Shown here piece by piece: positions 1 through 9,153 of a stretch of 64,000 bases of DNA. Both the position numbers and the translations under genes were made by a program. The DNA comes from Ferrimonas aestuarii (GTDB lineage: Bacteria; Pseudomonadota; Gammaproteobacteria; Enterobacterales; Shewanellaceae), in NCBI RefSeq assembly GCF_005116665.1, contig NZ_SWCJ01000005.1, positions 1-64,000 of the forward strand. Direction: 5' to 3'. The notes below the pieces were generated by a model that was not told the origin of the DNA, ran no database searches, and was given only the letters and a program-made list of their open reading frames with translations. Position 1 is the stretch's first letter, and the number at the start of each line of letters is the position of its first letter.

Positions 1-61
1 CCTATAACAACTTGAGACCGCACCTTAGCCTGGGAATGAAAACCCCAAACGAGGTGCATGG

Positions 62-88
62 AAAAGCCAGTTGCTGATGCAACTGGCT
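62..88 (-). terminator. Intrinsic terminator of mutH
   Basis: A perfect 10-bp inverted repeat (65-74 with 79-88, loop TGAT) is followed on the minus strand by TTTTC. It lies about 70 bp past the mutH stop. Nothing else was recognised in positions 1-158. Confidence 0.7.
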
Positions 89-158
89 CTAACTGAAAAG
101 TGTCAACGCATTTCAGGACGACACAGCAACTTACCGGTTTTAGTGAAAGGTTTTTACT

Positions 159-830
159 CTACTTTGGTCGCAATATGTGATGGGTAAAGTCGATCTTCAG
201 GTAGAAGCCTCTGGGCAGTGTTTGAATTTTGGCGCCGCCGGGACCGATCGCTTCCGTCAGTACCCTACTGTTGGCCGCTTTGGGGCGAAGTTGCAGCACT
301 TCGCCATGACGGGCTGTGATGGACTCCACTTCCCCTAGGGCGACCCGTTCGATGATCTCCTCCCAGTCTTGCTGCAGCAGGGCCAATTCTTGGGCATTTG
401 GACGCCACAGGATCGGCATGCCGATGATTCGATCCGCGACCGCAATTTGTCGCTCTGCCAGAATGGGAATCCAGAGTATGCACTGGAGTTTGTGGAAAAC
501 TGGACTGTCGGCCCATCGCAAGCCGGTTAGGTCTGTAAGTGGGCATACGCTAACAAAGGTAGTTTCCAGAGGTTTGCCATGTTGGTTAATTGGGATGGTT
601 TTAAGCTCAATTCCCAATTGCTGAAAGTCTGGCTCCGGTTTTGAACCGGCACTGGCACCCAGCCAACGTTCCAATAACTGTCCGCCCCAGCCCTTGTGGT
701 GCAGTAAGTTCTCGGGAACCTCAACATTAAGCTCAAGGGCCAGTTCGCCTAGAGTCCAACCCGCAATGGCTTCGGCCCGTGATAGCAGCTGGCTTTCGGA
801 TGTAGGTGAAACAATTTCCATGGCGGTCAT
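159..830 (-). CDS. mutH: DNA mismatch repair endonuclease MutH
   Basis: MutH nicks the unmethylated strand at hemimethylated GATC sites when activated by MutS and MutL, directing mismatch repair to the new strand. The 223-residue protein has the usual family length. The D-x6-E-x-K active site is present as D68, E75 and K77 within the segment reading GIELKTIP. The start at 830 is followed three codons later by another ATG (821), so the exact start is uncertain. The gene stands alone on the minus strand, with its own terminator and a long regulatory gap upstream. The presence of mutH implies Dam-type GATC methylation in this organism. Confidence 0.96.
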   Translation of the reverse strand: MTAMEIVSPTSESQLLSRAEAIAGWTLGELALELNVEVPENLLHHKGWGGQLLERWLGASAGSKPEPDFQQLGIELKTIPINQHGKPLETTFVSVCPLTDLTGLRWADSPVFHKLQCILWIPILAERQIAVADRIIGMPILWRPNAQELALLQQDWEEIIERVALGEVESITARHGEVLQLRPKAANSRVLTEAIGPGGAKIQTLPRGFYLKIDFTHHILRPK

Positions 831-1526
831 TGTACCTGCTATTGGTTGTAGAAAGACAGCGGGTGTGGATTGGAAGGCCTTGTTGTGTGGATAAACCCAT
901 TGAGGCTAAAAAATAAACAGTAGTTTAAATTCAGAGTTATACCCTCCCTATAAGGATCACTAATTGTATGATTTATAGGGCTTTGATCTCGAAACTGAGA
1001 TGAGAATGAGATTGTTGATTTTAGTTATCCCGTGAGTTGAGGGGGCTTTTTAACAGAGTTATGCACAGTTTGTAGGGATAACTTTTTGAATTTGATCCAC
1101 AGACTGCAGCCAAGTGATGGGATCGTTGAGGAAAATTGGTCGAGAAATTTGGCACCACAAGTTGAAGTTGTTAGTCAATAGCAGGATGGTTAAACATTGA
1201 CCAAAGGGGTTGCCTGTAATGAAATAATCTGGGGCTGGAGTTTAAGTTGTTGATTGTAATTGGCTTTTGGTTGTGTCGTGTTGGCGATATTAGTTCATTT
1301 ACCTCTCTGATTTCATTAAATGTGGATGAATACCACCTTACAAACATGGTTATCCACAGAAGCTGTTAATAACTGCAGGTCGATAGTGGCCGCGATCTTG
1401 TCGCCTGTTTATAACTGGAGAGTTTTAGAAAAGTTACCCACTGCGCAATGCATGAGAGTTGGGATTGCGGCCTATGGGTAATCTGTGGAACAATCAACTT
1501 AAGTTAGAATTCAAACGGATGACAGC
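831..1526. promoter_or_regulatory. Gene-free mutH-rppH gap with DnaA boxes
   Basis: No credible gene is seen in these roughly 700 bases between divergent genes. Three sites fit the DnaA box TTATNCACA: 886-894 (reverse), 1059-1067 and 1350-1358 (the last is exact TTATCCACA). Two more differ by one base: 1093-1101 and 1321-1329 (reverse). Several GATC sites and an 8-bp inverted repeat (946-953 with 973-980) are also present. Promoters for mutH and rppH must lie here but were not assigned. A DnaA-binding or titration role is inference. Confidence 0.45.
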
Positions 1527-2078
1527 GTGATCGACAATGAAGGCTACAGAGCCAATGTCGGGATCATCATCTGCAATCGTCGAGGCCAAGTTTTGTGGGC
1601 TCGTCGATTTGGTCAACATTCGTGGCAGTTCCCTCAAGGGGGCGTCGACCAAGGAGAAACTCCTGAACAAACCATGTATCGGGAGCTCTTTGAAGAGGTC
1701 GGTCTGCAAAAATCGGATGTAAAGGTTTTGGCCGTTAGTCGCTCATGGTTGCGCTATCGATTGCCAAAGCGTTTGATACGCCAGGACTCAAAACCGGTGT
1801 GTATTGGCCAAAAACAGAAATGGTTCCTGCTGCAACTGGTCGCGGATGAGAAGAAAATCGATCTGCGTCGCAGTGGACACCCGGAGTTTGATGACTGGCG
1901 GTGGGTAAATTATTGGTACCCAGTGCGCCAAGTCGTTTCATTCAAACGGGAAGTATATCGAAAGGTGATGAAGGAATTTTCACCTATCGCCATGCCATTT
2001 CAAGAGCGTAGCGAGACCAGCAATCGCCGCCACCGAGATGGGAACTTTAAGGCAAGACGGCGAAGACGTAATCGATGA
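1527..2078 (+). CDS. rppH: RNA pyrophosphohydrolase RppH
   Basis: RppH is a Nudix hydrolase that removes pyrophosphate from the 5' triphosphate end of mRNA and so primes RNase E decay. The Nudix box reads [11 protein letters not shown]...RELFEEVGL and contains the REx2EE core. The segment [15 protein letters not shown] is typical of the family. The start is GTG, giving [12 protein letters not shown], which matches the usual RppH N terminus. The C-terminal tail is rich in arginine. The stop overlaps the ptsP start by 4 bases, so the two are co-transcribed, as in other gammaproteobacteria. Confidence 0.95.
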   Translation: MIDNEGYRANVGIIICNRRGQVLWARRFGQHSWQFPQGGVDQGETPEQTMYRELFEEVGLQKSDVKVLAVSRSWLRYRLPKRLIRQDSKPVCIGQKQKWFLLQLVADEKKIDLRRSGHPEFDDWRWVNYWYPVRQVVSFKREVYRKVMKEFSPIAMPFQERSETSNRRHRDGNFKARRRRRNR

Positions 2079-4309
2079 TAACCACCTTACGCAGTTTAGT
2101 GCAGCGTGTTGCTGAAGCCGAAACCGTCGAGCAATCGATGACGGTTTTGGTGCAGCAGACTCGCTTTGCCATGAATACCGATTGTTGTTCCCTCTATCTG
2201 GTTGATGGGGAAGGGCTGATTTTGAAAGCCAGTGACGGGCTGGCCCCTCAGGCGGTTGGTCGCGCTAAGCTGCAACCCGGTGAGGGTATTGTCGGCATGG
2301 TGATGCGCCGTGAGGAGCCCATCAACCTCGCCGATGCCCCCTCTCATCCTTCCTTCAAGCGCCTTCCTGAAGTCGAGGAAGATGACTTCAAATCATTCTT
2401 AGCTACCCCCATAACCCACAGAAGTAAAGTGTTGGGCGTATTGGTGGTGCAGCAGAAGGTGGCTCGACAGTTCAACGAAGATGAAGAGGCGTTTCTGGTG
2501 ACCTTGGCGTCGCAGTTGGTCCCTGAACTTCGTGAGAGTCAGCAGAGCACCACGTTGAGCCAAAGTGGTCCACGTCGTTGGAGTGCCCAAGTAGCCAGCA
2601 CAGGCATTGCCGATGCAACCATCCTGTTAGCTCGCCCTCGCTTGTCTTTGGAGCAACCAGAGACCAAAGGCCAAGGAGAGGAGAAGGAGTGGCTGCGATT
2701 AGAGCGGGCGCTGCTGGCCACTCAAGATGAGATGGCCAGTTTAAGCAGCCGCCTAAGTGGCGATTTGGAAACTCAGATCAGCGCCATTTTTGATATCTAT
2801 CAGTACCTTATTGCCGATCCTGTGATGCAGACGGATCTGATGCAAGGCTGCGACCAAGGCTGGTCCGCAGAAACCGTGGTCAGCAAGGTATTCATTAACT
2901 ACATCGCTCGTTTTGAAGCGATGACCGATCATTATCTGAAAGAGCGCGCTTCCGATCTTAAAGATTTGGGGGAGCGCATCCTAGGCCAGTTGTCTCGACC
3001 GGGGCAGCCGGGCAAGGCGCCTAAGCAGCCTGTTATCTTGGTGGCCAAAGAGATCACCGCCACCATGTTGGCGGAGGTTCCTCGAGATAAGCTTGCCGGC
3101 ATCGTCAGTGTTGAAGGGGGCTCTAGCTCTCATGCTGCCATTTTGGCTCGAGCCATGTCGATTCCAGCACTGTTCGGCGTCGAAGGTTTGCCGATGATCG
3201 CGGTGGCAGACAAACGCGCCATTGTGGATGCGGTTCGAGGGCAACTGCTTATTGAGCCAACGGAAACGGTGGCTCAAGAGTTCCTTCGGTTCCAATCGTT
3301 CTTGGCGGAAAAAGACGCCAAGTTTGAGAAGGGACTGTCTCGCCCAAGCTACTGCCAAGATGGTCAGCACATCCAGTTGATGATCAACGCGGGCCTGGTG
3401 GCTGAGGGTGAGCAAGTGGACAAAGAGAGCGTGGCTGGCATTGGCCTGTATCGCTCTGAAACGCTCTATATGATCCAAGATCACTTTCCTACAGAGCAAA
3501 CGCAAGAGCGCGCCTATGGGCGAATTCTGAAGGCGCTTGGGGATAAGCCGGTGACCGTGCGGACCTTGGATATCGGTGGCGATAAACCGCTGAGCTATTT
3601 CCCCATTCGAGAAGAAAATCCTTTCCTCGGGTGGCGAGGTATTCGCTTAACCTTGGATCACCCAGAGTTATTTTTGGTGCAGGTGAAAGCGATGCAGCGG
3701 GCCAATATTGGCTGCGGCAACCTGAGAATCTTGCTGCCGATGGTGTCGTCGGTGGATGAGGTGAAGCAAGCTAAACGGCTGATTGAACAAGCTCGAATTG
3801 AACTCCAAGAGGAGTTTGAACAGGCGGTGCCACCGGTAGCCATCGGCGTGATGATTGAGGTGCCCGCGGTTATCTACTTACTGCCACAGCTTGCCAAGTT
3901 GGTGGACTTCTACTCCGTAGGCAGTAACGATTTAACCCAATATCTGTTGGCGGTTGACCGCAACAACGCTCAGGTGGCGGATCGTTTTGATCACTATCAT
4001 CCAGCAGTGATTGCAGCTCTGGCGCAGATTGTGGCCAACAATCACGATGCCAAAAGCTTAAGCGTATGTGGTGAGATTGCCGGTGAGCCTGAGGGGGCGC
4101 TGATTCTGTTGGCTTTGGGCTATCAGGAGCTCAGCATGAATCGACCTAGCTTGGGGCGGATTCACCATCTGGTTCGACACCTGAATTATGGCGACTTAGC
4201 ACAGTTGAAAGTGCAACTGTTGCAAGCAGAAACCAGCGCTCAAGTGGTTGAGTTAGCCCAAAACTGGATGCATCAACTGGGCTTGCAAGAGCTGTATCAA
4301 GTCGATTAA
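2075..4309 (+). CDS. ptsP: PEP-protein phosphotransferase PtsP (EI-Ntr)
   Basis: This is enzyme I of the nitrogen-related PTS. It takes phosphate from PEP and passes it to NPr (PtsO), a regulatory relay rather than a sugar transporter. The 744-residue protein has an N-terminal GAF sensor (about 16-155), a helical enzyme I N-domain, the phosphohistidine segment GGSSSHAAI with H353, and the PEP-binding TIM barrel. The barrel carries signature [16 protein letters not shown] and catalytic C665 in SVCGEIAG. Length and domain order match E. coli PtsP. ATGA overlap with rppH indicates translational coupling. A strong terminator follows. Confidence 0.96.
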   Translation: MITTLRSLVQRVAEAETVEQSMTVLVQQTRFAMNTDCCSLYLVDGEGLILKASDGLAPQAVGRAKLQPGEGIVGMVMRREEPINLADAPSHPSFKRLPEVEEDDFKSFLATPITHRSKVLGVLVVQQKVARQFNEDEEAFLVTLASQLVPELRESQQSTTLSQSGPRRWSAQVASTGIADATILLARPRLSLEQPETKGQGEEKEWLRLERALLATQDEMASLSSRLSGDLETQISAIFDIYQYLIADPVMQTDLMQGCDQGWSAETVVSKVFINYIARFEAMTDHYLKERASDLKDLGERILGQLSRPGQPGKAPKQPVILVAKEITATMLAEVPRDKLAGIVSVEGGSSSHAAILARAMSIPALFGVEGLPMIAVADKRAIVDAVRGQLLIEPTETVAQEFLRFQSFLAEKDAKFEKGLSRPSYCQDGQHIQLMINAGLVAEGEQVDKESVAGIGLYRSETLYMIQDHFPTEQTQERAYGRILKALGDKPVTVRTLDIGGDKPLSYFPIREENPFLGWRGIRLTLDHPELFLVQVKAMQRANIGCGNLRILLPMVSSVDEVKQAKRLIEQARIELQEEFEQAVPPVAIGVMIEVPAVIYLLPQLAKLVDFYSVGSNDLTQYLLAVDRNNAQVADRFDHYHPAVIAALAQIVANNHDAKSLSVCGEIAGEPEGALILLALGYQELSMNRPSLGRIHHLVRHLNYGDLAQLKVQLLQAETSAQVVELAQNWMHQLGLQELYQVD

Positions 4310-4336
4310 GGCCAAGTTGCTAATTCGATAAAATCG

Positions 4337-4377
4337 GGGATAGGCCGTAGTAAATGACGGCCTATCCCTTTATTCTT
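4337..4377 (+). terminator. Intrinsic terminator of rppH-ptsP
   Basis: A perfect 12-bp stem (4337-4348 with 4357-4368) with an 8-base loop is followed by TTTATTCTT. It separates ptsP from lgt. Confidence 0.85.
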
Positions 4378-4417
4378 ATGAACCAAATTATTGTTTCGAC
4401 TCACAGAATAACGACTC

Positions 4418-5203
4418 ATGACGGAATCCTACTTTATCTTTCCCCAGATCGATCCCATCATCGTTGAGATCGGTCCATTGGCGCTGCGCTGGTACGGCGT
4501 GATGTATCTAGTTGGCTTTATTGGTGCCATGTTTATGCTCAACCGTCACGCAGATAAACCAGGTTCCACCTGGACTCGTGAGCAGGTTTCCGATCTGTTG
4601 TTTTACGCGTTTTTGGGCGTGGTACTCGGTGGCCGAATTGGTTACGTGCTGTTTTATGGCTGGCAGTGGTTTATTGAAGATCCACTCTACCTATTCAAAA
4701 TCACCGACGGTGGCATGTCATTCCACGGCGGCTTACTTGGGGTGATTACCGCCATGTTCTGGATCGCCAAGAGCCAAGGACGTACCTTCTGGCAGGTAGC
4801 GGATCTGGTGGCTCCTACCATTCCCATCGGCTTGGGCTTTGGTCGCATCGGTAACTTCATCAACGGTGAACTGTGGGGACGGGTTACCGACGTGCCTTGG
4901 GCGATCATCTTCCCTGGGGCAGGGCCGCTGCCTCGTCATCCCTCTCAGCTTTATGAAGCCTTCCTTGAAGGTTTGGTGCTGTTCCTACTGTTGGCGTGGT
5001 TTAAGAATCGCACCAACAAGCCAGGTGCCGTCGCGGGCATGTTCCTTGTGGGCTATGGCATCTCCCGTTTCTTGATCGAGTTTGTGCGCCAACCTGACGC
5101 GCACCTCAGCCTATACTGGGGTTTCTCCATGGGGCAGTTGTTGACCATTCCTATGTTGGCCTATGGCACTTACTTGATCGCTCGTCGTACTAAAAACGGA
5201 TAA
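4418..5203 (+). CDS. lgt: Prolipoprotein diacylglyceryl transferase Lgt
   Basis: Lgt is an inner-membrane enzyme that transfers diacylglyceryl from phosphatidylglycerol to the lipobox cysteine of prolipoproteins, the first step of lipoprotein maturation. The 261-residue protein has about seven hydrophobic segments. The Lgt signature GRIGNFINGELWGR is intact, as is the conserved HGGLLG motif. It sits 7 bases before thyA, the widely conserved lgt-thyA pair, so the two form one transcript ending at the hairpin after thyA. Confidence 0.96.
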   Translation: MTESYFIFPQIDPIIVEIGPLALRWYGVMYLVGFIGAMFMLNRHADKPGSTWTREQVSDLLFYAFLGVVLGGRIGYVLFYGWQWFIEDPLYLFKITDGGMSFHGGLLGVITAMFWIAKSQGRTFWQVADLVAPTIPIGLGFGRIGNFINGELWGRVTDVPWAIIFPGAGPLPRHPSQLYEAFLEGLVLFLLLAWFKNRTNKPGAVAGMFLVGYGISRFLIEFVRQPDAHLSLYWGFSMGQLLTIPMLAYGTYLIARRTKNG

Positions 5204-5210
5204 TAATTAA

Positions 5211-6044
5211 ATGAAGTCTTACCTCGACCTACTCGAACACGTCTACCAACACGGCAGCGACCGAGACGACCGCACTGGCACCGGCACCCGCTCGGTGTTT
5301 GGTCATCAGATGCGTTTTGATCTGAGCCAGGGGTTTCCTATGCTCACCACCAAGAAGCTGCATTGGAAGTCCATCGTTCATGAACTGTTGTGGTTCATCA
5401 GCGGTGACACCAACGTCAAGTACCTGCAGGAAAATGGCGTACGTATTTGGAATGAGTGGGCCACCGACCAAGGGGATCTGGGGCCGGTATACGGAGCTCA
5501 GTGGCGCCATTGGCGCACCCCAAATGGCGATGAACTGGACCAGTTGTCCAAAGCGATGGAAGATCTGAAGCTTCGCCCAAACAGCCGCCGCATTATCATC
5601 TCCGCTTGGAACCCTGCCGATCTGCCCGATGAAGGGGTAAGTCCATCGGCCAATGCTGAAAACGGCAAGATGGCTCTGGCGCCATGTCATGCTTTCATTC
5701 AGTTCTACGTGGCCAATGGCAAGCTGTCTTGCATGTTGACTCAACGTTCGGTGGATTGCTTCTTAGGCCTGGCGTTTAACATTCCAAGTTATGCGCTGCT
5801 GACCCACATGGTGGCCCAGCAGTGTGGTCTGGAAGTGGGGGATTTTGTTTGGAGTGGCGGTGATGTTCATATCTACCACAACCATTTCGAGCAGGTTCAA
5901 ACTCAGCTGCAGCGTACCCCTGGCGCGCTGCCAACGCTGAAGATTGTGCGTAAGCCTGAGAGCATCGACGATTACCGCTTCGATGACTTTGAGTTGGTTG
6001 GCTATGAGCCACAGCCTCATATCCCGGCTCCAGTGGCGATCTAA
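5211..6044 (+). CDS. thyA: Thymidylate synthase ThyA
   Basis: ThyA methylates dUMP to dTMP using methylene-tetrahydrofolate, and is essential for DNA synthesis. The nucleophile is C159 in ALAPCHAF; the dUMP-binding segment [18 protein letters not shown] follows. The 277-residue protein is 13 residues longer than E. coli ThyA. The extra residues lie just before the catalytic cysteine (around [12 protein letters not shown]), and the rest aligns closely. Coupled to lgt upstream; followed by a strong terminator. Confidence 0.97.
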   Translation: MKSYLDLLEHVYQHGSDRDDRTGTGTRSVFGHQMRFDLSQGFPMLTTKKLHWKSIVHELLWFISGDTNVKYLQENGVRIWNEWATDQGDLGPVYGAQWRHWRTPNGDELDQLSKAMEDLKLRPNSRRIIISAWNPADLPDEGVSPSANAENGKMALAPCHAFIQFYVANGKLSCMLTQRSVDCFLGLAFNIPSYALLTHMVAQQCGLEVGDFVWSGGDVHIYHNHFEQVQTQLQRTPGALPTLKIVRKPESIDDYRFDDFELVGYEPQPHIPAPVAI

Positions 6045-6063
6045 ACGGCGTTTGCATTACCGA

Positions 6064-6103
6064 AAGCCCCGAAGTGTGACCTGCGCTTCGGGGCTTATTT
6101 TTT
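6064..6103 (+). terminator. Intrinsic terminator of lgt-thyA
   Basis: An 11-bp GC-rich perfect stem (6064-6074 with 6086-6096) is followed by ATTTTTT. Confidence 0.88.
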
Positions 6104-6305
6104 GGGCTTTGACTTGCCTACTCTGCTAGATGTGTAAAATCTGCCCATAGTTGGCGCAGCCTCTTACAAATTAGCGATCTCTGAATAACTTAGGCTGTGG
6201 TAACCTGATGCCTCGTAACATTGACTTAGCCGAAGGTTTTGACTCTCTGCTATGTTCATTAAGTATTTTTGTTAGCTGGGGAATGGCCCGTTGGGGCATG
6301 GCGTT

Positions 6306-7226
6306 ATGGCACATCTTAATTACAATCACCTGTATTACTTCTGGATGGTTCGCAAAAAAGGCTCGGTTACCAAGGCTGCTGAGGCCCTGTTCCTGACTCC
6401 GCAAACCGTTACCGGTCAGATTCGTCACTTGGAGCATCGTCTTGGAGGCAAACTGTTTCGTCGTCAAGGACGCCAGTTGGTGGCATCGGATCTGGGCGAG
6501 TTGGTGTTCCGTTATGCGGATAAGATGTTCAACCTCAGTTACGAGATGTTGGATCTGCTCAGTTACAATCAAGACAGCTCCATACTGTTTGAAGTGGGCT
6601 CCTCCGATGCGCTGTCAAAATCCCTTGCCAGCCGCTTGCTTCTGTCGGTGATCCCAGATGACGGCTCAATTCATCTATGCTGCTATGAGTCCGGTGAAGA
6701 GTCGCTGATGGAGCGTTTGTCCCAACATAAGTTGGATATGGTGATCTCAGGCAGTGATGCCGAGTCGCTAAAATACCCTGAGATTCTCAGTAAGAAGCTG
6801 GGGGAAACCGGGGTGAGCTTCTTCTCCATGAACGACGTTGATGGCCGCTTCCCTGCAAACCTTGACGGTGCCAGAGTGCTTATCCCTCATCGGAAAACCG
6901 CACTAGGCCAGCAGTTACTGCGTTGGTTTGATGAAGTTGGGGTGTCACCGGTCATCTTGGGCGAGTTTGATGACGCGGCCATGATGAAAGCCTTTGGTAT
7001 GTATCGCCAAGGCATCTTTGTGGCGCCGACCCTGTATCGTGAAGAGTTGCTGGCTCAAGGGGTGCAGCTCATCGGCGAAACCGTGGACGTGAAAGAGCAG
7101 TATCACGTGATGTTTGCTGAGCGCATGATTCAACACCCTGCGGTTAAGCGGGTGCTGGAGACGGACTTTGATCCACTGTTCGCCGGCAAAGAACCGGCGT
7201 TCAGTCGATTCCAATCCAATAACTGA
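6306..7226 (+). CDS. nhaR: NhaR-like LysR-family regulator
   Basis: A LysR-type transcription factor. The N terminus (HLNYNHLYYFW, then a helix-turn-helix through LFLTPQTVTGQIRHLE) is very close to NhaR, the Na+/H+-antiporter activator. A LysR substrate-binding domain follows. The start is placed at ATG 6306, with GGGGC about 8 bases upstream; in-frame TTG 6291 would add five residues. No nhaA lies nearby, so the regulon is unknown: NhaR homologues respond to Na+ and also control biofilm or osmotic genes. A separate terminator follows, so it is not in an operon with the exporter. Confidence 0.85.
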   Translation: MAHLNYNHLYYFWMVRKKGSVTKAAEALFLTPQTVTGQIRHLEHRLGGKLFRRQGRQLVASDLGELVFRYADKMFNLSYEMLDLLSYNQDSSILFEVGSSDALSKSLASRLLLSVIPDDGSIHLCCYESGEESLMERLSQHKLDMVISGSDAESLKYPEILSKKLGETGVSFFSMNDVDGRFPANLDGARVLIPHRKTALGQQLLRWFDEVGVSPVILGEFDDAAMMKAFGMYRQGIFVAPTLYREELLAQGVQLIGETVDVKEQYHVMFAERMIQHPAVKRVLETDFDPLFAGKEPAFSRFQSNN

Positions 7227-7238
7227 ATTTCAATTTTT

Positions 7239-7265
7239 GGAGCAGCAATCGCTGCTCCATTTCAT
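7239..7265 (+). terminator. Terminator after the nhaR-like gene
   Basis: A perfect 8-bp stem GGAGCAGC/GCTGCTCC (7239-7246 with 7251-7258) is followed by ATTTCATT. The T-tract is modest. Confidence 0.6.
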
Positions 7266-7279
7266 TAAAGAAGGTGGTT

Positions 7280-8479
7280 GTGACTCAAAAATCCTCTGAA
7301 CAATCCTGGTATCTGATTGCACTTCTGGGTGTGCTTGCTGGCTTGACGCCTCTGGCCATCGACATGTATCTCCCCGCACTTCCTGCCATTGCCGACGAGT
7401 TTGAAACTAAGGTGGCCATCGCTCAGCTGAGCGTCAGCTTCTACCTAGTGGGTTTTGCTGTCGGCCAGCTGTTTTATGGCCCGCTGACGGATGCCTTTGG
7501 GCGGATGCCGATTTTGGCTGTCAGCCTGACGGTGTTTGCCTTTGCTAGCTTTATGGCGACCCTAGTTAACAGTGTCGAGGCGTTGATCGCAATGCGGGTC
7601 TTACAGGCGCTTGGCGGCGCTGGAGGCTCGGTGGTGGTGATGGCGGTGATGCGGGATCTGTATCAGAGGGAGCAGTTTTCCCGTGCCATGTCCTTTGTGA
7701 TGCTGGTGATGAATCTGGCCCCTTTGTTGGCACCCGTATTGGGGGGCTTTCTGCTTACTCACGGTGGCTGGCGCGTCATTTTCTACCTATTGATGGCCAT
7801 CGCCATTGGCATCACCTTGGCAATGCTGTTTGCGGTCGGGGAGACCTTAGCACCGGAGAAGCGTCAGCGGCTGAGTCTAAAACAGGCGATTGGCCAGTAC
7901 GGCAATATTTTAGCTCACAGACAGACTCGGATGTACCTGACCATTGGCATGTTCAATTCGGCGGCACTGTTTCTGTTCATTACCGGTTCCTCGTATGTGT
8001 ACATCCGCTACTTTGGTGTGCCAGAGGAAAATTTTGGGTATCTGTTTGGTATCAATGTGGTGATGATGATGGTGCTAACCAGCCTAAATGCCCGTTACGT
8101 GGCGCGGCTGGGTAGCCATAAGATGCTGCGGATTGGCCTGTGGATTACGGCGCTTGGGGGCGTGACCGCCCTAGTGGCTGCTGCATTGGGCACGCCTCAT
8201 ATTGCTTGGGTCATCGGGCCGGTGATATTGATCATGGCACCTTTAGGCCTAGTGGCCGCCAACAGCACCAGTTTGTCGCTGGATGCGTATGGTAAAGCGG
8301 CGGGCTCAGTGGCGGCCATTGGCGGAGCGCTGCGCTTTACCTCAGGTGCCGTGGCGGGAATGCTGCTTAGCGCTTGGCATCCGCAATCGCCGCAACCTAT
8401 GCTGTTGGCCATGGCGGTATGCTCCGTACTGGCCTTGGGGTATTATGAGCTGATAACAAAAACTGCGGTAAAGGAATGA
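7280..8479 (+). CDS. Bcr/CflA-family multidrug exporter (MFS)
   Basis: An inner-membrane proton-driven drug exporter of the DHA1 branch of the major facilitator superfamily. The protein, about 399 residues, shows 12 hydrophobic segments. It carries the Bcr/CflA signature LAIDMYLPALPAIA near the N terminus and the MFS loop motif GPLTDAFGRMP between segments 2 and 3. GTG 7280 is preferred because AAGAAGG lies 5 bases upstream; GTG 7274 is also in frame. The substrate cannot be told from sequence. Its end is 2 bases before the preferred sdhE start. Confidence 0.88.
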   Translation: MTQKSSEQSWYLIALLGVLAGLTPLAIDMYLPALPAIADEFETKVAIAQLSVSFYLVGFAVGQLFYGPLTDAFGRMPILAVSLTVFAFASFMATLVNSVEALIAMRVLQALGGAGGSVVVMAVMRDLYQREQFSRAMSFVMLVMNLAPLLAPVLGGFLLTHGGWRVIFYLLMAIAIGITLAMLFAVGETLAPEKRQRLSLKQAIGQYGNILAHRQTRMYLTIGMFNSAALFLFITGSSYVYIRYFGVPEENFGYLFGINVVMMMVLTSLNARYVARLGSHKMLRIGLWITALGGVTALVAAALGTPHIAWVIGPVILIMAPLGLVAANSTSLSLDAYGKAAGSVAAIGGALRFTSGAVAGMLLSAWHPQSPQPMLLAMAVCSVLALGYYELITKTAVKE

Positions 8480-8481
8480 CG

Positions 8482-8745
8482 ATGGAAAATAGAGAACATA
8501 TGGCGCGCCTAAAGTGGGCTTGTCGTCGCGGGATGTTGGAGCTGGATGTGTTGCTCGAGCCCTTTGTTGAGCGCCACTTTATGAGCTTGACCGTTGAGCA
8601 ACAGGCAATTTTCGAGCGCCTGCTTTGCTGTGATGACCCGGAGCTTTTTGCGTGGTTTATGGGTCATGAAAAGTGTGACGACCCGCAGTTAGCGGCAATG
8701 GTGGCACTGATCCTTGAGCGCAACACCCAGGTCGCGTCGGCCTAA
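8482..8745 (+). CDS. sdhE: FAD assembly factor SdhE
   Basis: A small soluble protein needed for covalent FAD attachment to SdhA and FrdA. The RGxxE signature is present as RRGMLELD. ATG 8482 is chosen because AAGGA ends right before the alternative ATG at 8476. The gene is packed against the exporter upstream and YgfX downstream, the usual sdhE-ygfX pairing. It also lies beside nadB, another flavoenzyme related to SdhA and FrdA, which fits its role. Confidence 0.93.
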   Translation: MENREHMARLKWACRRGMLELDVLLEPFVERHFMSLTVEQQAIFERLLCCDDPELFAWFMGHEKCDDPQLAAMVALILERNTQVASA

Positions 8746-8757
8746 CCCACCGAATCG

Positions 8758-9153
8758 GTGAGGCACTACAGCTTTACCGCACCCAAACGCCAGTGGCCGA
8801 CATCAAGGTTGCTGGCGACCCTATCTCTTTGTGTGAGCCTGGGTCTTTGGCCCGAGGAACGCCTGCCTTGGCAGTGGCTGTGGCAATTGGTGGTGCTCAT
8901 CGGTGGCGGTTATCTCCTATGGCGCCAACCACCACTGACTATCCCGTCGTTTACCTTGAATGAATCCGGTTGCGGTGTGCGTCTAGACAGCGGCGAAGCG
9001 ATCGAAATTGCTGCAGGCTCCATGACGGCACCTGGATTGATTTTGCTTAAGATTGAGGGGGAGCGATTGCCTTGGTGGCTGTGGCGACGACAATACACAA
9101 AAGCCGAGTGGTCTCGGCTTATGCGCATTGTTTTGGGGTGTCGTCGCGACTAG
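8758..9153 (+). CDS. ygfX: YgfX-family membrane protein
   Basis: A 131-residue protein that follows sdhE, as ygfX does in E. coli. The N-terminal half holds two hydrophobic stretches ([14 protein letters not shown] and [13 protein letters not shown]). The rest is a soluble domain ending in arginines. E. coli YgfX was proposed as a toxin acting on cytoskeletal proteins with SdhE as antitoxin; whether that holds here is not visible. Start is GTG with a weak ribosome-binding site. Its 3' end overlaps the nadB 3' end by 4 bases, tail to tail. Confidence 0.75.
   Translation: MRHYSFTAPKRQWPTSRLLATLSLCVSLGLWPEERLPWQWLWQLVVLIGGGYLLWRQPPLTIPSFTLNESGCGVRLDSGEAIEIAAGSMTAPGLILLKIEGERLPWWLWRRQYTKAEWSRLMRIVLGCRRD

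Noticed and set aside
2981..3505. A 174-codon open frame on the minus strand
   Set aside because: Antisense to the PEP-binding part of ptsP; no motif or ribosome-binding site.
5600..5680. The extra residues in ThyA before the active site, considered as an intein or insertion remnant
   Set aside because: Only about 13 residues, in frame, with all catalytic motifs intact; consistent with normal length variation in the family.
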